Below, piece after piece: positions 52,071-61,397 of a stretch of 64,000 nucleotides of DNA. Position 1 is the stretch's first letter. Each line of letters starts with the position of its first letter. The notes under the pieces are model-generated. The model saw only the letters and a program-made list of their open reading frames with translations, was not told the origin of the DNA and searched no databases. Source of the DNA: Runella slithyformis DSM 19594 (GTDB taxonomy: Bacteria; Bacteroidota; Bacteroidia; Cytophagales; Spirosomataceae); contig NC_015703.1 of assembly GCF_000218895.1 (NCBI RefSeq), positions 6,275,001 to 6,339,000 on the forward strand, read 5' to 3'. A program made the position numbers and the translations under genes.

Positions 52071-54608
52071 TTATACCTCCTGCCGCAATACCTCCAGCGG
52101 CGAGCGCGACAGAAGGCCCCAGCTGTTGACCAAGCCGATGAACACCGTGATCACGGGCACCACCAAAAACACCAACAGCACCGGCAGGAATTGAGGGTTG
52201 AAATCGGTTTCAAAACTGAAACGCGCCAACGCCCAACCGCCGCCTACGGCCAGCAAGACGCCCGTAGCGGAAGCAAGTGTTCCCAGAAAGAAGTATTCCA
52301 ACGCCGTAATCACCAAAATCTGCCGGCGGCTTGCGCCCAAGGTGCGCAGCAATACACTTTCCTGAATGCGTTGATACTTGGAGATCAACACCGACGCAAT
52401 GAGCACGATCAGGCCCGTCAGGATGCTGAAGCCCGCCATGAAGCGAATTACAAAACCGATTTTGGTGGAAATATCGTCTAACACCGTAAGGACCAGGCCC
52501 AGATCAATCATTGAGATATTGGGAAATTGCTGCACGACCGACTGTTGAAATTGGGCCGAAACTTCATTATTGGGCACATGCGTCAGCAGTACGTGAAACT
52601 GCGGAGCTTCTTCCAACACACCTTTCGGAAAAACGACCAAAAAGTTGGTTTGTACCCCCGCCCAATCCACATCACGCAAACTCGACACCACCGTGGTCAG
52701 CATCGTTCCCTGCACGTTGAAGGTCAGCGTGTCGCCGATTTTAATGGAGTTGCGCTCGGCATAGCCATCTTCCAGCGAAATGGGCACGGCATTGAGGTCT
52801 TTGGCTTGGCCCTGCCATTTGCCTTTCACTATTTTTTCACTGGAGATCAGGGAGTCACGAAAAGTAACCCGATACTCCCGGCTGAACAGGCCGCGCCAGC
52901 GTTTATTGGTCGTATCTTTCAGCGCTTCCGTTGAGCTTTGTCCGTTCAATTGTTCCAAACGCATCGTCACGATGGGCACCGACTGTAAGACGGGCAGTTT
53001 TTGTTGCGTCAACAGCTGCGTCACGGGAGCCTTTTGAGAAGTTTGAATGTCAAAAAGTACCATGTTGGGCTGATCGCCGTCGGTCGAGAGTTTGATACGG
53101 TCGAGCAACAGATTCTGCACAAAAAGCAGGGTACAGATAAACATGGTTCCCAGTCCGATAGACACCATCAGAATGGCCGTTTGGTTGTTGGGGCGGTATA
53201 AATTAGCCAAGCCCTGTCGACCCAAATAGCCCCACGAAGACGGGAAAAAGCGTCGCACCAACCACATCAGCAACGAAGCCATGCCTAACAGCAGCAAAAA
53301 CGCCACGGTTACCCCCACCGTAAAGGCTATCGCGTCGGTCCATTTCTTCATTTGCAGCCACGTAAACCCAAACACAAACAGCAGGATCAAACCATACACC
53401 AGCCATTTCAGCGGATCTTTGGTGATCTGCCCCTGTTCGTACGAAGCCCGCAACACATTGAGCGGCGATATTTTACGAATGGAAATCAGTGACAATAGGG
53501 CAAATAGGTTGGAAATAATTACCCCCAATACAATTCCCTGACCGATGGCCGAAAACGACAGGTCGGTGGCCAGTTCGAACGGCAGAAAATCTTTCAGCAC
53601 GGCGGGCAGGAATTGCTGGATCACCGCCCCCAGCCCTGCCCCCAGCAGTGAGCCGATGAGGCCAATGCCCGAGATTTGAATCAGGTAAATCAAAAATGCC
53701 TGCGAGGCTTTTACACCCAAACAGCGCAGGATGGCAATGGAATTGAGTTTTTCCCGGATGTAAATATGGATCGCACTCGCCACACCCACGCAGCCGAGCA
53801 GCAACGCAATGAAGCCCACCAAACTTAAAAAACGCGTCAAATCGCGAAACGTACGGCCCGTATCTTCCTTCTGACTTTCCACGGTGCGGTAGTTATAATC
53901 TTCCGCCTCTACCGTGGGTTCAATCTTCTTGACCAGCAGCGGCATATTTACCTTGGGCCCAAATTTAAAATAATAGCGATAGGTGATCCGACTGCCCTTC
54001 TGCGCCAAATTGGTTTGTTTCAAATACGACAGCGGAATATACACCGACGGCGCGACCGTGGCCGCGATGCCCGTTTGGCCGGGCGCTTTTTTGAGAATAC
54101 CCGCAATCAGAAATGTCACCTCTCCTACCTTGAGCGAATCGCCTACCTTGGCTTGGTATTGCAGCATGAGGGTTTGATCCACCAATACCTCTTTTTTGTT
54201 ACGGAAACTTCTTCCTGCCGAAGCCGGCTCGGTTTCCAACTCCCCGTAATACGGAAAATCGCCTTCCAACGCCCGTATCTGCGCCAGACGGGTACCGTTA
54301 CTTTTGGAAAAATAGATCATGGACGCAAAACTCCGCTCTTCCGACTGTTGGCCTTTGAGCGAGTCCATCAGATTTTTGATTTTAGGACTTGGCGGTAAAT
54401 TGTCCGAAAGCTCTAAATCAGCTCCCAACAGCGAAGCGGCCTGGGTATCGATATTTTGCTGAAGGTTATAGCCCAACGAATAAATAGCCACCAAGGCCGC
54501 AATGCCCAAGACAATGGAAGAAACAAAAAGCAACAAACGCGAATAATTGCGCCGACTGTCGCGCCAAGCCATTGTGACCAGCCACGCAAAATTTATCTTT
54601 GAATTCAT
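52071..54608 (-). CDS. YbbP-like ABC transporter permease (FtsX family)
   Basis: 845 residues. An N-terminal TM helix (NYSRLLLFVSSIVLGIAALV) is followed by a periplasmic MacB-like domain, then three TM helices of the first FtsX unit (about 260-370), a middle segment, and a second FtsX unit at the C-terminus (IRFMAGFSILTGLIVLIASV, TALEYFFLGTLASATGVLLA). This length and double-FtsX layout match YbbP rather than MacB or LolCE. It forms a transporter with the ATPase gene upstream on the same strand (92-nt gap). Confidence 0.88.
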   Translation of the reverse strand: MNSKINFAWLVTMAWRDSRRNYSRLLLFVSSIVLGIAALVAIYSLGYNLQQNIDTQAASLLGADLELSDNLPPSPKIKNLMDSLKGQQSEERSFASMIYFSKSNGTRLAQIRALEGDFPYYGELETEPASAGRSFRNKKEVLVDQTLMLQYQAKVGDSLKVGEVTFLIAGILKKAPGQTGIAATVAPSVYIPLSYLKQTNLAQKGSRITYRYYFKFGPKVNMPLLVKKIEPTVEAEDYNYRTVESQKEDTGRTFRDLTRFLSLVGFIALLLGCVGVASAIHIYIREKLNSIAILRCLGVKASQAFLIYLIQISGIGLIGSLLGAGLGAVIQQFLPAVLKDFLPFELATDLSFSAIGQGIVLGVIISNLFALLSLISIRKISPLNVLRASYEQGQITKDPLKWLVYGLILLFVFGFTWLQMKKWTDAIAFTVGVTVAFLLLLGMASLLMWLVRRFFPSSWGYLGRQGLANLYRPNNQTAILMVSIGLGTMFICTLLFVQNLLLDRIKLSTDGDQPNMVLFDIQTSQKAPVTQLLTQQKLPVLQSVPIVTMRLEQLNGQSSTEALKDTTNKRWRGLFSREYRVTFRDSLISSEKIVKGKWQGQAKDLNAVPISLEDGYAERNSIKIGDTLTFNVQGTMLTTVVSSLRDVDWAGVQTNFLVVFPKGVLEEAPQFHVLLTHVPNNEVSAQFQQSVVQQFPNISMIDLGLVLTVLDDISTKIGFVIRFMAGFSILTGLIVLIASVLISKYQRIQESVLLRTLGASRRQILVITALEYFFLGTLASATGVLLAVGGGWALARFSFETDFNPQFLPVLLVFLVVPVITVFIGLVNSWGLLSRSPLEVLRQEV

Positions 54609-54700
54609 ACTATGTGGTTGAATACTTAAATCGTCAGGAGATTGTCATAAAATTGTCACGTATTTTACGATAAATGACCACCTTATAGCGCTTTCTGATT

Positions 54701-55384
54701 TCAGGCAGTGAGGGTATCTGAAAGAATTTTTCCGCCTTTGATTTGAATAATCCGTTGGGTTTTGGCGGCCAATTCAAGGTTGTGCGTCACGAGAATGAGC
54801 GTAGTGCCGGATTCTTTGTTCAGATCAAACAGCAGTTTTTCTACCTTCACACCCGTTTCCGCGTCGAGGTTTCCGGTGGGTTCATCGGCAAAAAGAATTT
54901 GGGGTTGATTGGAAAACGCCCGCGCCAGCGATACGCGCTGCTGTTCGCCTCCACTCAATTGGGTAGGATAATGGTGTCCACGGTCGGCCAAGCCCACTTT
55001 ATCAAGCAAGTCCAGGGAACGGGTCCGTACATTTTTTTCACCGCGCAGCTCCAGCGGCACCATCACGTTTTCGAGCGCCGTGAGGGTAGGCATCAGCTGA
55101 AAGTTTTGAAAGATAAACCCAATGTAACGATTCCTAACCGAAGCCAATTCGTCTTCGTTGAGCTTATTCAGGCCAATGCCATTGAGTTCTACCTGTCCGG
55201 TTGAGGCTCGGTCCAAACCCGCACACAGTCCCAGCAGGGTTGTTTTTCCGCTGCCCGACGGCCCCACGATTGAGAGCGTAGCGCCGGCTTCCACCGAGAA
55301 GCTGACGTCGTCCAATACTTTTAACTCCCGACTCCCACTGCGATAAACCTTTCCGACTTGATTAAGATGAAGTATATTTGCCAT
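54701..55384 (-). CDS. YbbA-like ABC transporter ATP-binding protein
   Basis: 227 residues with Walker A GPSGSGKTT, Q-loop FIFQNFQLMPTLTALENVM, signature LSGGEQQR, Walker B ILFADEPTG and H-loop LVTHN. Highest resemblance is to the LolD/YbbA group. With YbbP it forms an exporter-like transporter of unknown substrate. Divergent from the arylesterase gene (TesA type); tesA-ybbA-ybbP is also grouped in E. coli. Confidence 0.92.
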   Translation of the reverse strand: MANILHLNQVGKVYRSGSRELKVLDDVSFSVEAGATLSIVGPSGSGKTTLLGLCAGLDRASTGQVELNGIGLNKLNEDELASVRNRYIGFIFQNFQLMPTLTALENVMVPLELRGEKNVRTRSLDLLDKVGLADRGHHYPTQLSGGEQQRVSLARAFSNQPQILFADEPTGNLDAETGVKVEKLLFDLNKESGTTLILVTHNLELAAKTQRIIQIKGGKILSDTLTA

Positions 55385-55400
55385 AGTCTATGTTTAGAAT

Positions 55401-55457
55401 TCACGCCAAGCGGCAAAGAAACGACAGTGTTTCAGAAACTTATACGTCTTAGCGTGA
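55401..55457. repeat. Imperfect inverted repeat in the tesA/ybbA divergent region
   Basis: TCACGCCAAG (55401-55410) pairs at 9 of 10 positions with CTTAGCGTGA (55448-55457). The interior has GGCAAAG-type words like those near 19605-19677. Position is between divergent starts, so a regulatory role is possible. Confidence 0.35.
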
Positions 55458-55493
55458 GTTTGTTTTGTATCAGTATTCTAATCAAAATACAAT

Positions 55494-56186
55494 ATGCCTA
55501 AAATAGTTTCAATCTTTCTGCTTTATTTTTTGATGGTTATGTTTGTTGCCTGTACCAATGACCAAAAAGCATCGACGGAGAAAACCGACACTCCCAAAAG
55601 CAGCACAGCCACACCCGTAAAAACGGCAAAGAACATTCTCATTTTCGGCAACAGCCTCACCGCCGGCTACGGCCTGGAGCCCGCTGAATCTTATCCCGCT
55701 CAATTGCAAAATCGGTTGGATTCGCTCAACTTACCCTATAAAATCATCAACGCGGGCGTCAGCGGCGAGACCACTTCGGGCGGCAACAGTCGGTTGGATT
55801 GGGTCTTGAAAAACCCCGTCGATATCTTCATTTTGGAATTGGGCGGCAACGATGGTCTGCGCGGTATTCCCGCTACCGAAACCCGCAAAAACCTCCAATC
55901 CATGATCGACAAAGTGAAAGCCAAATACCCCGACGCCAAGATCATTTTGGCCGGTATGCAGGTGCCGCCGAGCATGGGCAAAAAATATGCCGACGAGTTC
56001 CGTGTCATATATCCTGAATTGGCCGAAAAAAACAACGTAGAGCTGATTCCTTTTCTGCTCGAAAATGTGGGCGGCGAAGTAAAACTCAATCAAAAAGACG
56101 GCATCCACCCCAACGCCGTCGGGGCCAAGATTGTGGCCGAAAATGTGTGGAAGGTGCTGGAAGGCATGTTGGAGAAGCCGGCATAA
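55494..56186 (+). CDS. GDSL/SGNH arylesterase, TesA-like lipoprotein
   Basis: 230 residues. MPKIVSIFLLYFLMVMFVAC gives a lipoprotein-type signal with Cys20. SGNH blocks: FGNSLTAGYGL (Ser), GVSGETTSGG (Gly), GGNDGLRGIP (Asn) and DGIHPNAVGA (Asp-His). It resembles E. coli TesA, a periplasmic thioesterase/protease/lysophospholipase. It stands divergent from ybbA-ybbP, the same set as in E. coli. Confidence 0.92.
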   Translation: MPKIVSIFLLYFLMVMFVACTNDQKASTEKTDTPKSSTATPVKTAKNILIFGNSLTAGYGLEPAESYPAQLQNRLDSLNLPYKIINAGVSGETTSGGNSRLDWVLKNPVDIFILELGGNDGLRGIPATETRKNLQSMIDKVKAKYPDAKIILAGMQVPPSMGKKYADEFRVIYPELAEKNNVELIPFLLENVGGEVKLNQKDGIHPNAVGAKIVAENVWKVLEGMLEKPA

Positions 56187-56310
56187 ACGGTAAACCAGAC
56201 ACTCAAAGCAGGCAAAAGGCCATTTTTTGGCGCTATGGCTGATGGATTGATGGGTTCTTTCTTTTTCCTTCCTATCTTTAAACCCACTTCCAATCAACCT
56301 TTTTTACTTT

Positions 56311-59300
56311 ATGATCAAACACTTCTGCTTCATTACTGTTTTGGGGCTTCTGTTCGTCGGAACAGGAATGGCCCAAAAGAAAAAAACCAAAGCCCCTGAA
56401 TCGGCCGCTCAGGCCACAAAAATCACTGATCCCAATTTATTCAATGCACTCCGTTACCGCAATATCGGTCCCTTTGTCGGAGGGCGTTCACTGGCGGTGA
56501 GCGGCGTAGTCGGCCAACCGTTGGTCTACTATTTCGGTGCTACAGGCGGAGGCATTTGGAAAACGATCGATGGGGGAAATAAATGGTTTCCCATATCAGA
56601 CAGTACGTTTCAATCCAGCTCAGTGGGTGCCATTGCCGTGGCCGCCACCGACCCCAACATCATATACGCAGGCATGGGCGAAACCGATATTCGGGGAAAT
56701 ATCTCCTACGGCGACGGTGTCTATAAGTCGACCGATGCCGGCAAAAGTTGGAAACACATCGGCCTCAAGGAAACGTACTCCGTATCGCACATTGCGGTTC
56801 ACCCCAAAAACCCAGACATCCTTTTCGTAGCTGCCTCGGGCAATATCTGGGGTCCTAACAAAGAGCGCGGGGTCTATCGCTCCAAAGATGGCGGCAAGAC
56901 CTGGGAACAGGTGCTCACCAAAAATGACAGCACCGGTGCCGTAGACGTAGTCTTTGACCCTTCCAATCCGCAAATTCTTTACGCGGCCCTTTGGCAGTGC
57001 TTCCGCAACCATCACATGATGAGCAGCGGAGGCCCCGGCAGCGGTCTGTACAAATCCGTCGACGGCGGCACTACCTGGCAATCCATTTCTCAAAAACCCG
57101 GCATGCCCAAAGGGCTGTTGGGAAAAATCGGAATTGCCGTAGCCCCTACCAATGGCAACCGTTTATGGGCCATGATCGAAAATCAGGAAAAAGGCGGACT
57201 TTATCGTTCGGACGATGCCGGTGAAACCTGGAACCACATTACCGATAATCCCAACCTCAAACAACGCCCGTGGTATTATATGAACCTGGCGGTCAGTCCC
57301 AAAGATGAAAACCACTTGGTCATTCTCAACGTAAACGCGTTTAAATCCAAAGACGGCGGCAAAACGTTTCAGCGCATCAATGTTCACCACGGCGATACGC
57401 ACGATGTGTGGATCAACCCCAATAACCCCGATAACTACATCATCGGCGACGATGGCGGCGGTGAAGTGACCTTCAACGACGGTGAAACTTTCACCGACCT
57501 CGACCTGCCGACCTCGCAATTTTACCATGTCTCGACTGACAACGACTTTCCTTATAATGTCTACGGTGCTCAGCAGGACAACTCTGCCAAACGTATTGCC
57601 AGCCGCTCAGACGACGCCACCATCGGCATTCGGGATTGGTATACCGTAGCCGGCGGCGAATCGGGCTATATCGTAGCCGATCCACTCGACCCAACCGTTA
57701 CCTTTGGCGGCAGCTACGACGGACTCATTACGCGATTGGATAAGAAAACCAATCAGGAACAAACCATCAACGTATACCCTGAATACTTTATGGGCTCCCC
57801 TTCCGGAGACCGTACCTATCGTTTTCAGTGGACCTACCCGATCGTATTCAGTCCCCATGACCCCAAAACACTTTTTGCCACCTCCCAGTACGTGCATAAA
57901 ACCACCGATTACGGCCACAGCTGGGAAACCATTAGTCCAGACCTCACCCGCCACGACCCGGCCACCCTCGGACCTACCGGCGGACCCATCAGCAAAGACA
58001 TGACCGGTGCCGAGACGTACGCCACGGTCTTTACCTTTGCCGAATGTGAGCACGAAAAAGGAGTTTACTGGACGGGTTCTGACGATGGCCTCATACACGT
58101 AAGCCGGGATGCGGGCAAAACCTGGAGCAATGTAACCCCACCCAAAGAAATGCTCGGTGATTTTGCCCTGATGAGCCTGATCGAAACCTCCCGCTTTGAT
58201 AAAGGCAAAGCCTATCTGGCCGCCACTCGCTACAAACTCAATGACCGGAAGCCGTACCTGTTAAAAACCACTGATTACGGCAAAACCTGGACGGCTATCA
58301 CTAACGGCATTCCTGCCGATGAATATACCCGCGTAGTACGCGAAGACCCGCACCGCAAAGGACTGCTGTATGCCGGCACCGAGCGCGGAGTATGGGTCTC
58401 ATTTGATGACGGAGTTAATTGGCAAAAAATGCAGCTCAATCTGCCGCTTACGCCCATCCATGATTTAGTGATTCAGAAACGCGAAAAAGACCTGGTCGTG
58501 GCTACCCACGGCCGGTCGTTCTGGATTCTGGACGATTTGACGCCCTTGCACGAAATCATGGACAAAGCCGTTACGGCCGATGCCCACCTCTATAAACCGC
58601 GTCCTTCGTATCGTTTTCAGGGCGGCGGACGCTTCACCACGGATGAGTTTGTGGAAGAAGGCGAAAATGCCCCCAACGGCGTAATGGTGCGGTATTATTT
58701 TAAAGAAACCCCCAAAGAAGAAGTGAAGCTGCAATTCCTGACCGCCACCGGGGATACCATCATTGGCTATTCGAGCAAAAAAGACCGCAAGGGAGAAGAA
58801 GTGAAAGACTCCAAAGACTTCTATGCCAACCCCAAACAGCGGAGACCGGACGTATTGGCGACCAAAGCCGGCATGAATGCTTTCCTTTGGAACATGCGCT
58901 ATCCAAACGCTACCGAAGTAGACGGCATCAACGTAATGTGGTCGGGAAGTACCATCGGTCCTAAGGCCATACCGGGCAAATACAAAGTGCAGTTGATCGT
59001 GGGCAAAAACCTCATTAAAGAACAGGAATTTGACATTCTGAAAGACCCGCGCGTCAAAACCACCGACGCTGAGTTTAAAGAGCAGTTTGCCCTTTTAATG
59101 AAGATCAACAACAAACTCTCCGAAACTCACAAAGGCATCAATCAGATCCGAAAAGTACGCGAAGATGTGAAATCGTATCAAAAAGCCGTAAAAGATACGG
59201 CCATAGCCACCAAGCTCAAAAAGCAGGTCAAACCGCTGATGGACGAATTGGATGCCATCGAAAGTCTGCTGATGCAGCCCAAGTCAAAAGCCGGGCAGGA

Positions 59301-59529
59301 TGCGCTCAATTTTGCCATTCAGCTCAATGATAAATTGGCGGGGGTTGGCTCGGTAGTATCTTCCGCTGATACCAAACCGACCAAGTCTTCGTACGAAGCC
59401 TACAACGATTTGTCGGGTAAGATTGACAAACAACTGGACCGTCTCAAAACAGTCCTTCAAAAAGAAGTTCCGGCCTTCAACGACGCCGTACGACAGGCCG
59501 ACGTAAAAGCGATCAATCTCAATAATTAG
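56311..59529 (+). CDS. Secreted BNR/sortilin-type beta-propeller protein
   Basis: 1072 residues with signal peptide (MIKHFCFITVLGLLFVGTGM). Many BNR-type repeats follow: GGIWKTIDGGNKW, GVYKSTDAGKSW, GVYRSKDGGKTW, GLYKSVDGGTTW, GLYRSDDAGETW, HVSRDAGKTW, GVWVSFDDGVNW. These are the Asp-box turns of VPS10/sortilin and sialidase-like propellers; two propellers fit the length. A C-terminal helical, Lys-rich region starts near residue 900. No glycosidase active site is evident, so the annotation glycosyl hydrolase often used is not supported. Family members are common in Bacteroidota; function unknown. Confidence 0.85.
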   Translation: MIKHFCFITVLGLLFVGTGMAQKKKTKAPESAAQATKITDPNLFNALRYRNIGPFVGGRSLAVSGVVGQPLVYYFGATGGGIWKTIDGGNKWFPISDSTFQSSSVGAIAVAATDPNIIYAGMGETDIRGNISYGDGVYKSTDAGKSWKHIGLKETYSVSHIAVHPKNPDILFVAASGNIWGPNKERGVYRSKDGGKTWEQVLTKNDSTGAVDVVFDPSNPQILYAALWQCFRNHHMMSSGGPGSGLYKSVDGGTTWQSISQKPGMPKGLLGKIGIAVAPTNGNRLWAMIENQEKGGLYRSDDAGETWNHITDNPNLKQRPWYYMNLAVSPKDENHLVILNVNAFKSKDGGKTFQRINVHHGDTHDVWINPNNPDNYIIGDDGGGEVTFNDGETFTDLDLPTSQFYHVSTDNDFPYNVYGAQQDNSAKRIASRSDDATIGIRDWYTVAGGESGYIVADPLDPTVTFGGSYDGLITRLDKKTNQEQTINVYPEYFMGSPSGDRTYRFQWTYPIVFSPHDPKTLFATSQYVHKTTDYGHSWETISPDLTRHDPATLGPTGGPISKDMTGAETYATVFTFAECEHEKGVYWTGSDDGLIHVSRDAGKTWSNVTPPKEMLGDFALMSLIETSRFDKGKAYLAATRYKLNDRKPYLLKTTDYGKTWTAITNGIPADEYTRVVREDPHRKGLLYAGTERGVWVSFDDGVNWQKMQLNLPLTPIHDLVIQKREKDLVVATHGRSFWILDDLTPLHEIMDKAVTADAHLYKPRPSYRFQGGGRFTTDEFVEEGENAPNGVMVRYYFKETPKEEVKLQFLTATGDTIIGYSSKKDRKGEEVKDSKDFYANPKQRRPDVLATKAGMNAFLWNMRYPNATEVDGINVMWSGSTIGPKAIPGKYKVQLIVGKNLIKEQEFDILKDPRVKTTDAEFKEQFALLMKINNKLSETHKGINQIRKVREDVKSYQKAVKDTAIATKLKKQVKPLMDELDAIESLLMQPKSKAGQDALNFAIQLNDKLAGVGSVVSSADTKPTKSSYEAYNDLSGKIDKQLDRLKTVLQKEVPAFNDAVRQADVKAINLNN

Positions 59530-59559
59530 ACGATCGAAAAAAACCGTTTTATCGGTTGC

Positions 59560-59612
59560 AACAATAAGCGTGTTGGGTTGGCAGCTTTTCGCCAATCGAC
59601 ACGCTTATTGTT
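59560..59612. terminator. Terminator hairpin after the BNR gene
   Basis: Arms AACAATAAGCGTGT (59560-59573) and ACACGCTTATTGTT (59599-59612) with extra pairing GTTGGC/GCCAA inside and a T-run after. Stands about 30 nt after the stop at 59529. Confidence 0.7.
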
Positions 59613-59698
59613 TTCAGTTGTTCCAATGCACTTGGCACGACTATTTTGGGGTTGGCAGCACACGTCGCTTGCTTTAATGTCTCACCAATGCATATTGT

Positions 59699-60082
59699 AT
59701 GGAAATCTACCTCCAAATCCAATGGCTTTTTCTGTTGGCATTGCCCATTGCCTGCATATCCTGGACGGTCACCCACGAAGAAGTTTTTCGTGAACCTCGC
59801 GAATATTGCGTAAATCGAAGTCTGTATGACAGGAGCATCGCCCGTCGCAAGTTCTTTTATCTTTTTACCTGCGAGTATTGCTTCAGTCATTACATCACGG
59901 TTTTCGTTCTTTTCCTGACCGGCTTTAAATTACTGATGCCCGATTGGCGTGGCTACCTGTTGGCGGGGTTTGCCTTGGTGTGGCTTGCCAATCTTTACAT
60001 GAATATCTACGCCCTGATTCGTCAGGCCATTAAAAAAGAAAAAACGGAAATCAAAATATTAGAAAAAAAAACGGAGCAATAG
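59699..60082 (+). CDS. Small membrane protein with a CxxC motif
   Basis: 127 residues with three predicted TM helices (about 8-22, 60-80, 85-105). Between the first and second lies LFTCEYCFSHYITV, with a CxxC-plus-His pattern that could bind metal. The C-terminus is Lys/Glu-rich (KKEKTEIKILEKKTEQ) and cytoplasmic. I do not recognise a family; a DUF1360-like theme (Cys pair between TMs) is faint. It converges with the aldose epimerase-like gene. Confidence 0.6.
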   Translation: MEIYLQIQWLFLLALPIACISWTVTHEEVFREPREYCVNRSLYDRSIARRKFFYLFTCEYCFSHYITVFVLFLTGFKLLMPDWRGYLLAGFALVWLANLYMNIYALIRQAIKKEKTEIKILEKKTEQ

Positions 60083-60094
60083 TTGAGTTCTTTC

Positions 60095-60964
60095 TTACCC
60101 CAACGTCACCGTCCACGTGCGTTCAAAATGTTCTTTTGTGGCCAATGAAATAATACCCTCTTTTTGGGTAATGTCTTGGGTATGGTCCACAGAATCCGCG
60201 ATGCCGCACCAGGGTTCGATGCATACAAAATCAGCGTTTTTGGCGGCCCAAATGCCCAGATACGGAAAACCGGGAAAATCAAATCGAAGCGAATGCGGCG
60301 ATTTTGGTGTGTGCAACACCACGCTGTCGGAGCGATAATTTTTGAAGACGAGCGCATCTTCGTAAAATAACTCCTTGGAAAGCGGCAAGTCCGTTGCCTG
60401 TTTAACTAGAACCACGGGCATTTTTTCAACCATTCCTTCGGGCGTCAATGGCCACCGAGCCCAATCTTCCGACTGATTAAAACTCAATACATAATCGTTG
60501 TACTGCGTTCCTTCCAACAACGGTACCTTAAACGCCGGATGCGCTCCTACCGAAAACCACAATGTATCGCTGCCCGGGTTTTCCACCATATAACTAACCT
60601 GTAACTGATTGTTCAGCAACGCATACCGAACGCGAAAGGCAAATTCAAAAGGATATACCGACAGTGTACTTTCATCATGCGTCAGCAAAAACGTGACCGA
60701 ATCGCTTTGTTGCTGCTCTACTGCAAAGGTTTTTTCACGGGCAAATCCGTGCCGGGGAAGGTGATACGCTTTATCGTTGCAGTAATATGTATTGTCTTTC
60801 AAACCGCCCACGATCGGAAACAGCACGGGCGAATGTTTGCTCCAAAAAGCAGGATCTCCCTGCCACATAAATTCAAGTTCAGAGGCAAGTAATATCAAAC
60901 TTACGAGCTCGGCTCCTTTGGGATGGATGGTAGCTTGTATATCGGCGTTTTGGAGGGTTATCAT
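60095..60964 (-). CDS. Aldose 1-epimerase family protein
   Basis: 289 residues from ATG 60964 (MITLQNADIQATIHPKGAEL); the frame to 61078 adds 38 residues overlapping the Kunitz gene on the same strand and lacking homology. Galactose mutarotase-like fold: GAELVSLILLASELEFMWQG, FPIVGGL, LPRHGFARE, WFSVGAHPAF (the conserved His region) and IEPWCG. Members interconvert anomers or act as glucose-6-phosphate epimerases. It is the last gene of the minus-strand run from the phytanoyl-like gene. Confidence 0.88.
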   Translation of the reverse strand: MITLQNADIQATIHPKGAELVSLILLASELEFMWQGDPAFWSKHSPVLFPIVGGLKDNTYYCNDKAYHLPRHGFAREKTFAVEQQQSDSVTFLLTHDESTLSVYPFEFAFRVRYALLNNQLQVSYMVENPGSDTLWFSVGAHPAFKVPLLEGTQYNDYVLSFNQSEDWARWPLTPEGMVEKMPVVLVKQATDLPLSKELFYEDALVFKNYRSDSVVLHTPKSPHSLRFDFPGFPYLGIWAAKNADFVCIEPWCGIADSVDHTQDITQKEGIISLATKEHFERTWTVTLG

Positions 60965-60997
60965 GGAAAGATGGTTATTTTGAAATAAACGAATGGA

Positions 60998-61005
60998 CAA
61001 ATTTA
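60998..61005 (-). promoter_or_regulatory. Putative -7 element of the aldose epimerase gene
   Basis: Minus-strand TAAATTTG, matching TAnnTTTG, about 34 nt before the ATG. It falls in the gap after the Kunitz gene stop. Confidence 0.4.
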
Positions 61006-61034
61006 ACGAATAAATGCCGGTTGACCCGTTATCA

Positions 61035-61289
61035 TTACCTTCTGCACTCACAATCTCGGCAGGCTTCCAAGGTCTCAAACGGTACTACGCCTCCACATCC
61101 GCCCCACGTAAATTCCTTACATTTCTTTTCTCTTTTATCGTAATAATATCTTTTAAAGGCCGCAAAACATACTCCACTCTCGGGTTCTAAAGAGCAATTA
61201 GGCGGTACCGGGCAGGAGCCTTCGCAACTCAACAGGCATACAATAGTGGCAGTCCATGACAAAGCAGTATAGAATGAGCGCATTTTCAT
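61035..61289 (-). CDS. Lipoprotein with a Kunitz/BPTI domain
   Basis: 84 residues. The N-terminal segment ends at a lipobox (LLSC, Cys22). The Kunitz domain runs from about C32. Cysteines follow BPTI: C32-x8-C41-x15-C57-x7-C65 exactly, then C77 (one residue fewer than BPTI) and C80/C82. Conserved Kunitz residues: KRYYY (48-50 equals BPTI Tyr21-Phe22-Tyr23 type), EFTWGGC with Phe60 (BPTI Phe33) and Gly63-Gly64. The residue after C41 is Phe42 at P1, followed by Ala43 at P1'. Kunitz domains are mainly animal serine-protease inhibitors. Located 70 nt upstream of the aldose epimerase gene; there are no protease genes nearby. Substrate protease unknown; Phe at P1 suggests chymotrypsin-like targets. 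Extra Cys26 is unpaired in BPTI. Confidence 0.88.
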   Translation of the reverse strand: MKMRSFYTALSWTATIVCLLSCEGSCPVPPNCSLEPESGVCFAAFKRYYYDKREKKCKEFTWGGCGGVVPFETLEACRDCECRR

Positions 61290-61397
61290 CGTTTATTGTT
61301 TGCTCCAAAGACTCCGAAAGATTTAAAAGGGTTGGAATTTCGCGGTGTTTCCTGAATCAATGTTGTCTCACCTGCAATACCCATTTCAGTTTAAAAC

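Noticed and set aside
52071-55384. YbbA/YbbP as a macrolide exporter (MacAB-type)
   Set aside because: The permease has two FtsX units and no MacA-type adaptor is near.
56311-59529. BNR protein as a sialidase
   Set aside because: Asp-box repeats are present but no Arg triad or catalytic Tyr/Glu set can be placed.
59549-59890. Minus-strand reading frame of 113 codons
   Set aside because: It overlaps the membrane protein gene antisense and the terminator hairpin, with no protein-like composition.
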